From the NCBI GenBank assembly GCA_902569865.1, contig CACFVT010000007.1, positions 1 to 42,398 of the forward strand: a DNA stretch of 42,398 nt, read 5' to 3'. This stretch comes from an uncultured Alphaproteobacteria bacterium. Lineage in GTDB: Bacteria; Pseudomonadota; Alphaproteobacteria; HIMB59; GCA-002718135. Shown one piece after another: positions 8,925 through 16,760 of this stretch (the first letter of the stretch is position 1; each line of letters begins with the position of its first letter). Made by a program: the position numbers and the translations under genes. The notes below the pieces were generated by a model. That model had not been told where the DNA came from and made no database searches. It saw only the letters and a program-made list of their open reading frames with translations.

Positions 8925-9906
8925 AGCACCAAAATTCTGGTATTACAAAACAGATAGTTTTTTATCAAATTCATTATATCCACTTTCTTTAATATTTCGA
9001 CTTGGCACAAAAATACGGAACCTCATAAGCAAAGAAAGGGAAGCTAAATTACCTATAATTTGTGTTGGCAATATTGTGATTGGTGGAGCGGGAAAAACTC
9101 CAGTTGCTTTAAAAATTGGAAATATGCTTAAAAAAGCTGGGTATAATCCTCATTTTGTATCCAAAGGTTATGGTGGATTAGAAAAAAATAACATATTAGT
9201 AAATGATTGGCACTCTCCAAGGAGTGTTGGGGATGAGCCTTTATTATTATCTGAAATAGCACCAACATGGATTGGTGTAGATAGAAATAAATCATTTGAG
9301 TTAGCTAGAGAACAAGGTGCTAATTGTATTGTTATGGACGATGGTTTTCAAAACCCAACTCTTCAAAAAGATTTTTCAATTGTAGTTGTTAATGGAGAAC
9401 AAGGGTTTGGTAACAAAAGAGTTATACCCTCAGGTCCATTAAGAGAGAGTATTAGCAGAGGTTTATCCAGAACAAACTTAGTTATAACTATAGGAGACAT
9501 TTCAGAATCTGTTAAAAACAAAATTCCTAAAAATATCCCAATGATTGCAGCAAGCTTTAAAATAAAAGAAGGTGATTTAATGTTAAAAGGTCAAAAAGTT
9601 ACTGCTTTTGCAGGAATTGCTTATCCAGAAAAATTTTTTAATTCCTTAAAATTAGTAAAGGCAAATATTGTTGATCAGATAAGTTATTCCGATCATCATA
9701 TCTACAGTGAAAATGATCTGCTTAATTTAGCAGAAATAGCAAATAAAAATAAATCAATACTTATTACAACAAAAAAAGATATAGTTAGAATTCCTAAAAC
9801 CTTTAGATCTCTTGTAAAAACAATAGACGGTTTCATTCAATTTGATGATGAGAAACTTTTGTTAGAAATATTAACTAATTTAATTGAAAATAAAATTAAT
9901 AATTAA
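8917..9906 (+). CDS. lpxK: Tetraacyldisaccharide 4'-kinase
   Basis: LpxK phosphorylates the 4' position of the lipid A disaccharide. The 329-residue protein has the expected N-terminal hydrophobic membrane-binding region, the P-loop GNIVIGGAGKTP (51-62), the SKGYGG and DDGFQNP motifs (catalytic Asp region), and RVIPSGPLRE. The start overlaps the waaA stop by 8 nt, and its stop overlaps the lpxL start as TAATG. This is an essential step in making Kdo2-lipid A, so the organism makes true lipopolysaccharide. Confidence 0.96.
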   Translation: MLKAPKFWYYKTDSFLSNSLYPLSLIFRLGTKIRNLISKEREAKLPIICVGNIVIGGAGKTPVALKIGNMLKKAGYNPHFVSKGYGGLEKNNILVNDWHSPRSVGDEPLLLSEIAPTWIGVDRNKSFELAREQGANCIVMDDGFQNPTLQKDFSIVVVNGEQGFGNKRVIPSGPLRESISRGLSRTNLVITIGDISESVKNKIPKNIPMIAASFKIKEGDLMLKGQKVTAFAGIAYPEKFFNSLKLVKANIVDQISYSDHHIYSENDLLNLAEIANKNKSILITTKKDIVRIPKTFRSLVKTIDGFIQFDDEKLLLEILTNLIENKINN

Positions 9907-10781
9907 TGCGATTTTTAGTGCTCATTAGATATTTTATTGAGTTTTTTCTTTATAAAATTGTTTTCGTTATTTTAAACCTATTCTCTAAAAAATTTTCTAA
10001 AAACATTTTTAGTTATTCATTTATGCTTTTAGGCAGAATATCAAAATATAATAAAATAGCTAAAGATAATTGTAAAATTGTTTTTAGTGACTTTAGTGAT
10101 AAAGAAATAACGAAAATTATTAATAATAGTTGGAAAAACTTAGGTAAAAACCTGTATGAGTTAAATAATTTAAAAAAACTTATAGATGATAAGAATGCAA
10201 TCCAAATATTAGGTTTAGAAAAACTTAAAAAAATTAAAAAAGAAAACTCACCAGTAATTTTTTTTAGTATTCATTCAGGTAACTGGGAAATTTGCGTTCC
10301 AATATTAGATAAAAATGGTTTCAATATTGGAGCCATATATAGGCACATAAATAATGTTTTTTTTGATAGATATATTTTTAAAAAAAGAACAGACTCACTT
10401 AAAACAAAAAATAGTTTTTATACACCAAAAGGAAAATTAAGCGCTAAAGAAATACTTGAAGGAGTTATTAATAATAAAAATATATTTTTGCTTGTAGATC
10501 AAAAAGATTCAGCAGGTACTTTGATAAATTTTTTTGGAAGAAAAGTTAAAACTCAAACAGGTTTTTTAAAGATAGCAAGAAAATATAATTTAAAAATTAT
10601 TCCTATGAGAAATATACGACTTCCGGATAATACATTGCAGATAACATTTGAAGAACCTCTTGGTCATAGCAATGACAACATAAGTGATGATAAAAAAATG
10701 TTAGAAATTAATACCATTGTAGAGAGATGGATTAGAGAGAGTCCAGAAAATTGGTTTTGGCAACACAAAAGATTTAATTAA
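9906..10781 (+). CDS. lpxL: Lipid A biosynthesis acyltransferase (LpxL/HtrB family)
   Basis: A 291-residue membrane-anchored late acyltransferase that adds a secondary acyl chain to Kdo-lipid A. One N-terminal membrane segment is followed by the HX4E catalytic motif, His123 and Glu128 in SIHSGNWEI. The LVDQKDSAGTLINFFGRKVKTQTG segment corresponds to the family's conserved DQ...F(F)G region. The C-terminal PENWFWQHKRF motif is typical. It is the last gene of the lipid A operon and runs head-on into xseA, with which it overlaps by 8 nt at the stop codons, leaving no intergenic terminator. Confidence 0.93.
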   Translation: MRFLVLIRYFIEFFLYKIVFVILNLFSKKFSKNIFSYSFMLLGRISKYNKIAKDNCKIVFSDFSDKEITKIINNSWKNLGKNLYELNNLKKLIDDKNAIQILGLEKLKKIKKENSPVIFFSIHSGNWEICVPILDKNGFNIGAIYRHINNVFFDRYIFKKRTDSLKTKNSFYTPKGKLSAKEILEGVINNKNIFLLVDQKDSAGTLINFFGRKVKTQTGFLKIARKYNLKIIPMRNIRLPDNTLQITFEEPLGHSNDNISDDKKMLEINTIVERWIRESPENWFWQHKRFN

Positions 10782-12105
10782 TTTTTTTTACCTTAATTTT
10801 TATTGTGTTATCAATTAATTTTGCATTAAGAATGTCATTTTCTCTAATTAACTTTGAGTCGTTTATAATTTTTTTTCCTTTTGATATAATAGAATAACCT
10901 TTTTTTAAGTTTGAATTAATAGAATTAGTTTCGATCAACTTAAGATAAGATATATATTTTTCCTTATTATTCTTTAATTCTCTTTTTATCGAGGAGTGAA
11001 ACTTATATGAGAGATTTTTAAGATTGGATTTATTAAACTTAATTAAGTTACTAGAAATTTTGAGATTATTAGACAGAGCATAAAAATCCTTAGATCTTAT
11101 TGCAATATAATTTTTTATTATTCTACCTAAGCCAGAATTAATAAAAATTAAGCGATCTTTAAATGACTGAATTATTTGCTCTGGAGTTTTAATATAAGAA
11201 GATAATTTATATATATTAGTTGAATTTTGTTTTAAAAGATTTTCAATACCATAATTTAATCTCTGTTTTAAAACTCTAATATTATTAATAAGTTCAGATC
11301 TAACAGGAACAACTAATTCAGCAGCAGCTGTTGGTGTTGAAGCTCTTAAATCAGATACAAAATCTATAATGGTTGTGTCTGTTTCATGACCAATTGCAGA
11401 AATAATTGGAATATGTGATTTGCTAACCACTTCTGCAAGCTTCTCATCATTAAAAGTCATTAGATCTTCCGTACTACCACCACCTCTTGCTATAATAATT
11501 ACATCTGGTTTATTTTCTTTGACTTTGTTAAAGCCATTAATTGCATCAATGATATTTTTTACCGCTTCTGTGCCCTGTACAGCAACTGGCCATAAATCAA
11601 TAGGGGTTTTAAAACGATCTGAAATTCTATTTATAATGTCATGAATTACAGAGCCATTTGGAGAGGTTATCACACCAATTCTTGATGGAAGATATGGAAT
11701 TTGCTTTTTATTTTCATCATCAAAATATCCCTTTGCGCTGAGTCTTTTTTTTCTTTCTTCAATTATTTTTAATAAAGCACCTTCTCCTGCTATTTCAATT
11801 TTATCAACATCAATTTGATAAGTAGTTTTAAATTTTGACCAAGTTGTAATTCTTCCAGTTAAAATAACTTCCATGCCCATCTCAGGCTCAAATGTTAGTA
11901 ATCGTTTTTTTTGCTCCCATACAACAGCACTTAAAATAGATGTTTCATCTTTAAGAGTGATATAAAGTTGACCTTTAGTAGCAGCACGTATTTCTGATAT
12001 TTCACCTTTAATACGAACATAACTAAAATGGTCTTCTATTAAATCTTTTAACTCTCTATTAAATTGAGTTACTCCATATTCTGGAATATTTAATTTTAGA
12101 CTCAT
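10774..12105 (-). CDS. xseA: Exodeoxyribonuclease VII large subunit
   Basis: A 443-residue nuclease subunit that degrades single-stranded DNA. The N-terminal OB-fold (about residues 10-105, including YVRIKGEISEIRAATKGQLYITLKDE) binds DNA. The central catalytic domain carries SRIGVITSPNGSVIHDI, IIARGGGSTEDLMTFNDE and AIGHETDTTIIDFVSDLRASTPTAAAE, all strongly conserved in XseA. A long coiled-coil C-terminal region follows and ends in the short beta tail KGYSIISKGKKI. The start overlaps the tadA stop by 4 nt (ATGA). xseB is not in the window. Confidence 0.95.
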   Translation of the reverse strand: MSLKLNIPEYGVTQFNRELKDLIEDHFSYVRIKGEISEIRAATKGQLYITLKDETSILSAVVWEQKKRLLTFEPEMGMEVILTGRITTWSKFKTTYQIDVDKIEIAGEGALLKIIEERKKRLSAKGYFDDENKKQIPYLPSRIGVITSPNGSVIHDIINRISDRFKTPIDLWPVAVQGTEAVKNIIDAINGFNKVKENKPDVIIIARGGGSTEDLMTFNDEKLAEVVSKSHIPIISAIGHETDTTIIDFVSDLRASTPTAAAELVVPVRSELINNIRVLKQRLNYGIENLLKQNSTNIYKLSSYIKTPEQIIQSFKDRLIFINSGLGRIIKNYIAIRSKDFYALSNNLKISSNLIKFNKSNLKNLSYKFHSSIKRELKNNKEKYISYLKLIETNSINSNLKKGYSIISKGKKIINDSKLIRENDILNAKLIDNTIKIKVKKIN

Positions 12106-12554
12106 TTTCTCAATTTAATAAAAAATTTTTCTAGCAAGCTCTTGCAATCTTTCTCCATTATACCTCCATAAATTTCAGTTTTAAAAGTATGTTTTTTTTT
12201 CAACGAAATTTTATATTTTTCTAAAGATCCATTTTTTTCATCATAAGCTCCAAAATATAATTTATCAATATGTACTTCGTTTATCGCTGAAGCACACATA
12301 AGGCATGGCTCTAATGTTACAAACATTGCGGTATTATTTAAATACTTACGGGATAATTTTTTACATGCATTTATTATCAAATCTATTTCACAATGATAAA
12401 TAGCATTTTGTTCTTTATTTACTCTATTGTAACTTTTTGCAATAATCTCGTTTGTATTAATATCAACTAATACCCCTCCTACTGGCACTTCTTGATTATC
12501 AAAGGCATTCTTAGCTTGATTAATTGCTTCTTTCATAAAATAATCAATGTTCAT
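12102..12554 (-). CDS. tadA: tRNA-specific adenosine deaminase
   Basis: A 150-residue zinc deaminase that converts A34 of tRNA-Arg(ACG) to inosine. The zinc site is His54 with catalytic Glu56 (HCEI), Cys84 and Cys87 (PCLMC). The usual HAE motif reads HCE here, a change at the non-ligand middle position that leaves the catalytic residues intact. It is divergent from the amidotransferase gene with only 36 bp between the two start codons, so promoters must be very compact or overlapping. Confidence 0.9.
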   Translation of the reverse strand: MNIDYFMKEAINQAKNAFDNQEVPVGGVLVDINTNEIIAKSYNRVNKEQNAIYHCEIDLIINACKKLSRKYLNNTAMFVTLEPCLMCASAINEVHIDKLYFGAYDEKNGSLEKYKISLKKKHTFKTEIYGGIMEKDCKSLLEKFFIKLRK

Positions 12555-12590
12555 ATAGTAAAGATTTAAATAAAATTATATTATCATCAT

Positions 12591-13298
12591 ATGAAAAATC
12601 CAATTATAGGAATTACATTTGATTTTGAAAATAGCGGTGGATACTCAAAGTTTCCCTGGTATGCAATAAGAGAAAATTATCTGACTTGTTTATATAAATT
12701 TGGTGCAATACCTTTTCCAATATTGCACGAAAATTCTCTAAATAATACCTTACTTAAAGTATTGGATGGTTTAGTTATTACAGGAGGTAATTTTGATATC
12801 AATCCAAAACTCTATTCAGAGAATAATGGGGGTTCAAAAAATATTAAAGATAAAAGAACTAACTTTGAAATAGATATTTTTCAAAAATTTCTTGAAACTT
12901 CAAAACCAATTTTAGGTATTTGTGGTGGAGAGCAATTAATGAATGTTGCTAGTGGTGGAAGTTTAATTCAAGATATTGATCAATCTATACAAACTAAAAT
13001 TTACCATGAACAACAAAATCCAAGGAACGAAGTCAGTCATGAAATCAAAATTACAAAACATTCTAAACTTTTTAATATTGTTAAAAGTGAAAAAATAAAA
13101 GTTAACAGTGCTCATCATCAGTCAGTAAATAGTCTTGGAAAAGATTTTGTATCCTCTGCTTTAGCGCCAGATGGAATAATTGAAGCTATAGAACATGTTA
13201 AGCATCCATGGTGCCTTGGACTCCAATGGCATCCTGAATTTTTGATTACAAAATCTGATACTGCAATCATTAAGGATTTTATTTTTCATGCAAAATAA
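12591..13298 (+). CDS. Class-I glutamine amidotransferase-like hydrolase (peptidase C26, gamma-Glu-GABA hydrolase family)
   Basis: A 235-residue C26-family enzyme of the PuuD type. The nucleophile is Cys111 in GICGGEQ, with His214 and Glu216 of QWHPE completing the triad. LDGLVITGGNFDINP near the N-terminus and NSAHHQSVN are also family-typical. Members hydrolyse gamma-glutamyl bonds, for example gamma-glutamyl-GABA in putrescine degradation. No other putrescine gene is nearby, and the gene leads an rRNA-modification operon, so the substrate is open. It overlaps the rluB frame by 11 nt. Confidence 0.85.
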   Translation: MKNPIIGITFDFENSGGYSKFPWYAIRENYLTCLYKFGAIPFPILHENSLNNTLLKVLDGLVITGGNFDINPKLYSENNGGSKNIKDKRTNFEIDIFQKFLETSKPILGICGGEQLMNVASGGSLIQDIDQSIQTKIYHEQQNPRNEVSHEIKITKHSKLFNIVKSEKIKVNSAHHQSVNSLGKDFVSSALAPDGIIEAIEHVKHPWCLGLQWHPEFLITKSDTAIIKDFIFHAK

Positions 13299-13989
13299 AA
13301 TGAGAATAGCAAAATTTATTGCTAATGCTGGTTATTGTTCACGAAGGGAAGCTGAAAAATTAATTGAAAAAAGAATAGTTAAAATAAATAATAATTTATG
13401 TTTACACCCAAGCGATACTGTAAGTGAAAATGATAAAATCACTATTGGAAAACAAATTATAAAATTAAGTCAAACTATTAAGTTATGGAAATTATATAAA
13501 CCTATAAAATATATTTGTTCAAACAAAGATGAGCAGAATAGAAAAAAAATATTTGATTTAATACCAAGTGATTTTCCAAGAACCATTAGTATTGGGCGAT
13601 TAGATTTTATGAGTGAAGGACTCATTTTATTGACAAATAATGGAGACTATTCACGCAAATTAGAACTTCCAGATAAAGGGTATGAAAGAATATATAGAAT
13701 ATGTATTAGAGGTAAAATTGAAAAAAAATATTTAGAAATAATTAACAAAGGAATTGAAATAAATAAAATTATTTACAAAAAAATTAAAATTAAAATAGAT
13801 AAATCTGACAAAAATTTTACTTGGTTAGTTGTAAAATTAAAAGAAGGAAAAAACAGAGAAATAAGAAATATTTGTAAATATTTTTCTTGGCAAATTGTAA
13901 AATTAATAAGAATTCAATATGGACCTTATAAATTAGGAGATTTAAAAGTAGGTGAAATAGAAGAAATTAAATTAAAAAAACATGCCTAG
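13288..13989 (+). CDS. rRNA pseudouridine synthase of the RsuA/RluB family
   Basis: A 233-residue enzyme with an N-terminal S4 RNA-binding domain (about residues 5-60, IAKFIANAGYCSRREAEKLI) and a catalytic domain whose aspartate is Asp106 in GRLDFMSEGLILLTNNG. The later LKEGKNREIRNIC motif is typical of RluB/RluE/RluF/RsuA enzymes. RluB (23S U2605) is the most likely equivalent. Two starts are possible: 13288 (AAGGA at 13272-13276, 11 nt upstream, overlapping the previous gene) and ATG 13300, one base after the previous stop. I kept the first. Confidence 0.88.
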   Translation: MQNKMRIAKFIANAGYCSRREAEKLIEKRIVKINNNLCLHPSDTVSENDKITIGKQIIKLSQTIKLWKLYKPIKYICSNKDEQNRKKIFDLIPSDFPRTISIGRLDFMSEGLILLTNNGDYSRKLELPDKGYERIYRICIRGKIEKKYLEIINKGIEINKIIYKKIKIKIDKSDKNFTWLVVKLKEGKNREIRNICKYFSWQIVKLIRIQYGPYKLGDLKVGEIEEIKLKKHA

Positions 13990-14542
13990 TATTATTGGAG
14001 GTAAATACAAACGGACTAAAATAGAAGTTCCTAGTAAATTAGTTAGGCCTACATCTGCATTAAAAAGAGAAGCTGTTTTTTCAATATTAGAAAGCTATGC
14101 TTTGCAAAATTCAATAAACCTTTACGAAAATAAATCAATTATTGACGTTTATGCAGGCTCTGGATTGATTGGCTTAGAGGCTATTTCAAGGGGAATGAAA
14201 AAATCTTATTTCATTGAGAATAATGAAAGTGTTTTTAAAATCCTAAAAAATAACTGTAATAAAATTTGCAAAACTGACGAATATGAAATTATTTTTGAAA
14301 GAGCAATAAATGGAATAAATAGAGTATTTGAAATTAAACCATCTTTAATTTTCATAGACCCTCCTTATAGTAAAGAAAATATACACTTAATTTTATTAAC
14401 AATTCTTAAAAATAATATTAAATCTAGAGATACGATCATTATAATAGAAACTGAACGTAAAGAGCAAATTGTAATTCCTGAAAATTTGATTGTTTTTAAA
14501 AAAAAAATATATGGAAAAACTAAATTATTATTTCTAAATTAA
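13982..14542 (+). CDS. rsmD: 16S rRNA (guanine966-N2)-methyltransferase
   Basis: A 186-residue Rossmann methyltransferase that modifies G966 of 16S rRNA. Visible motifs are the N-terminal GGKYKRTKIEVP and RPTSALKREAVFSIL (family signature), the SAM site around Asp55-VYAGSGLIGLEA, and catalytic DPPY at 126-129. It overlaps rluB by 8 nt; rluB-rsmD pairs are common in alphaproteobacteria. Its TAA stop is interleaved with the pgi stop on the other strand in the palindrome TTAA at 14539-14542. Confidence 0.93.
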   Translation: MPSIIGGKYKRTKIEVPSKLVRPTSALKREAVFSILESYALQNSINLYENKSIIDVYAGSGLIGLEAISRGMKKSYFIENNESVFKILKNNCNKICKTDEYEIIFERAINGINRVFEIKPSLIFIDPPYSKENIHLILLTILKNNIKSRDTIIIIETERKEQIVIPENLIVFKKKIYGKTKLLFLN

Positions 14543-15750
14543 CTTAAATATTTTTTTGTTAATTTTTTACCCTGCTCTACTGCAGGTTGGTCAAAAGGAT
14601 CAACATCAAAATAAATACATGCAGCAATTGTTTCAATCATACTATTTGCCATTAGTATGCCAATTGATTCTTCATCTATTATGTCAATTAATATTTCACG
14701 AAATTTATAATTATTTAACCTAAAAGTATCAATTGTTGCATCTTGTTCAGCATGCATCAAATCTCCCATTTTTTTATCAACCAAATAATCTACTGACTCA
14801 GCTTTCATAATTTGTGAATTTATATTTAGGCCTTTGTTTTTATAATTGCTTTTTATAAAAGTAAAAAACTTATCTTTAGGTCCGTCCAAATAAAGTTGAA
14901 GTTGACTATGTTGATCAGTAGTACCGGTAGCATGTAATGCAGTAACTCCTCTATTTTTTTTTCCTATACTTTCAGCCCATAATTGAAGATACCATTTACC
15001 AAAATAATTTAATCCATCTGAATAAGTCATTAAAACATTTGATGAAAAGTTATTAGACTTACAGAATTTAAAAATTTGAGCAAACTTAAATAAATCAATA
15101 AAATCATTTTGATTTAAAACACTGATTACTCCTTGATGGATTTTTTTAACATCTAATCCTGCTAATATTGCAGGAACCATACCTACATTTGTAAAAACAG
15201 AGTACCGACCTCCAATATTATTTTTATGCTCCAGGAGAAGGCATTTATTTTTCTTAGCAATATTAAAAAGTGGAGAGTCTTTAGATTCAGTTATTATCAT
15301 AGTATTTTCATATAAAATTTTTAAAATATTTTTCTGATTGGCAATATTTATTACGCATCCAAGTTGAGAGAGTGTTTCAGGTGTGGTTCCTGATTTTGAA
15401 ATAACTATAAATCCAGTAGTTTCTATGTCTAACTTAAGAATTTGATTTTGAAAAAACAAGGGATCAATATTATCAAAAAATAAAATATTTTCAGGTTGAT
15501 TTATAGATATATTGATAAGAGCTCTAGCGCCAAGATTTGACCCCCCCGTTCCAAAAACAACATATTTTTTTTTGTTTTTTGTAAATTTTTTAGTTTTAAC
15601 TATTGTTGAATTTAATAAATCATTATCTTTAACAATATTAAGGGCGGGAAGGTTATTACAAATACTTTTAATTTTAACATTTATATCTTCAATATCTTTA
15701 GTAAGCTGTACATCCTTATCAAAATTTATATTTGTAAAATTAACTTGCAT
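14539..15750 (-). CDS. pgi: Glucose-6-phosphate isomerase (short form)
   Basis: A 403-residue sugar-phosphate isomerase linking glucose-6-phosphate and fructose-6-phosphate. Motifs are FGTGGSNLG (usual GxGGSxLG), VISKSGTTPETL, GGRYSVFTNVG and the C-terminal FDQPAVEQGKKL with the catalytic lysine region. It is about 150 residues shorter than the enterobacterial enzyme but carries all main motifs, so I read it as the short bacterial form and not a truncation. A run of seven C residues at 15540-15546 (G on the coding strand) encodes part of the GTGGS motif and is unusual in this AT-rich DNA. Confidence 0.92.
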   Translation of the reverse strand: MQVNFTNINFDKDVQLTKDIEDINVKIKSICNNLPALNIVKDNDLLNSTIVKTKKFTKNKKKYVVFGTGGSNLGARALINISINQPENILFFDNIDPLFFQNQILKLDIETTGFIVISKSGTTPETLSQLGCVINIANQKNILKILYENTMIITESKDSPLFNIAKKNKCLLLEHKNNIGGRYSVFTNVGMVPAILAGLDVKKIHQGVISVLNQNDFIDLFKFAQIFKFCKSNNFSSNVLMTYSDGLNYFGKWYLQLWAESIGKKNRGVTALHATGTTDQHSQLQLYLDGPKDKFFTFIKSNYKNKGLNINSQIMKAESVDYLVDKKMGDLMHAEQDATIDTFRLNNYKFREILIDIIDEESIGILMANSMIETIAACIYFDVDPFDQPAVEQGKKLTKKYLS

Positions 15751-15756
15751 TTATTT

Positions 15757-16284
15757 TTAAAAAAAGAAAAATCTTTTTTTCTTCTTATTTGTATTTTTAA
15801 TTTTTACTGTAGGAGCTTCTAAATTTGATTCAGTTTCATCATTTAAAAGTTTTTTTCTAATTCTTTCTGATTCAGTAATAGAATCTAAAATTTCAATTTC
15901 ATCATCCCATGATTTTGACATGGATCGCTTTTCAGATGCAAATTGCTCATCAATTTCATCTCTTATACTATCATTAGTTTCGTCCGCATTACTTTTGCTT
16001 AAAATAATTTCCATTGTCGATAATTCTGAATTATTATTATCAGCTTCATCCTCTAATCCAAAAAGTATTTCTTTAGCTAAATTACTCTCTGCTTTATCAA
16101 GATTTTTTTCCTCTAGTTGATCTGGGGGTAAAAGATTAAAATCTGGAGGCATTACAAGTGGAGGATTTTCAATGATACTAAATTCATCAATATTTTTTCT
16201 ATTAACACCAGCGCTTTCCCTTACTTTTGCACACGAAACAACCAACAAAGAAGATAATAAAAGAAGAATAAAAATTTTTTTCAT
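15757..16284 (-). CDS. DUF3035 lipoprotein (BamF-like)
   Basis: A 175-residue outer-membrane lipoprotein candidate. The signal peptide ends in a lipobox VVSC with Cys18. The mature start includes the DEFSIIENPPLVMPPDFNLLPP segment characteristic of DUF3035 proteins; in alphaproteobacteria some of these have been named BamF, a subunit of the beta-barrel assembly complex. The rest is acidic, serine/glutamate-rich and probably disordered, ending in a basic then aromatic tail (KKKKRFFFF). It lies between lspA, whose product processes lipoproteins, and pgi, probably in one operon with ileS and lspA. The BamF role is inference from family and context. Confidence 0.75.
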   Translation of the reverse strand: MKKIFILLLLSSLLVVSCAKVRESAGVNRKNIDEFSIIENPPLVMPPDFNLLPPDQLEEKNLDKAESNLAKEILFGLEDEADNNNSELSTMEIILSKSNADETNDSIRDEIDEQFASEKRSMSKSWDDEIEILDSITESERIRKKLLNDETESNLEAPTVKIKNTNKKKKRFFFF

Positions 16285-16760
16285 TTTTTATTAAGGTTAA
16301 TTTTCTTTAACATGTTTAATAATATCATTAATATTCCTACAGATATATAAATATCAGCAAAATTAAATGCTGGCCAATAATATTGGTTAATATGGAAGTA
16401 TATGAAATCTATTACATAACCATTTACAAATCTATCAATAATATTTCCGATAGCTCCACAAATTATAATAAACAAGCCCCAATATTCAAGATAATCTTGT
16501 GCATTTAATAAAAGATAAATAATAAAACAAACAACCAATAAAGCTATCATAATTAAAAATACAGCAGGTATGGTCTCTGAAAATAAACCAAATGAAATAC
16601 CAAAATTATGTATGTGCGTAATATCAAGGAAAGAGGTTATCTTTATAAATTTATATAAATCAATATAATTAAATACATAATATTTTGAAAGTAAATCTAA
16701 AGATACTAAAAGAAAAAAAATTATTATTTTTTGTAAATTTTTTACTTTATATAATTGCAT
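16281..16760 (-). CDS. lspA: Lipoprotein signal peptidase (signal peptidase II)
   Basis: A 159-residue inner-membrane aspartyl protease that cleaves lipoprotein signal peptides. Four hydrophobic helices are visible. The catalytic aspartates are Asp118 (GYVIDFI) and Asp136 (FNFADIY), with the conserved GAIGNIIDR and HNFGISFG segments. I chose the ATG at 16760, which overlaps ileS by 14 nt; the open frame extends to a GTG at 16787, but that would add nine residues inside ileS coding sequence. The downstream gene encodes a lipoprotein, with a 4-nt overlap. Confidence 0.9.
   Translation of the reverse strand: MQLYKVKNLQKIIIFFLLVSLDLLSKYYVFNYIDLYKFIKITSFLDITHIHNFGISFGLFSETIPAVFLIMIALLVVCFIIYLLLNAQDYLEYWGLFIIICGAIGNIIDRFVNGYVIDFIYFHINQYYWPAFNFADIYISVGILMILLNMLKKINLNKK

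Noticed and set aside
14539-15750. pgi as a truncated pseudogene because it is about 150 residues short
   Set aside because: All main catalytic motifs and the C-terminal lysine region are present in one frame, and short Pgi forms are known.
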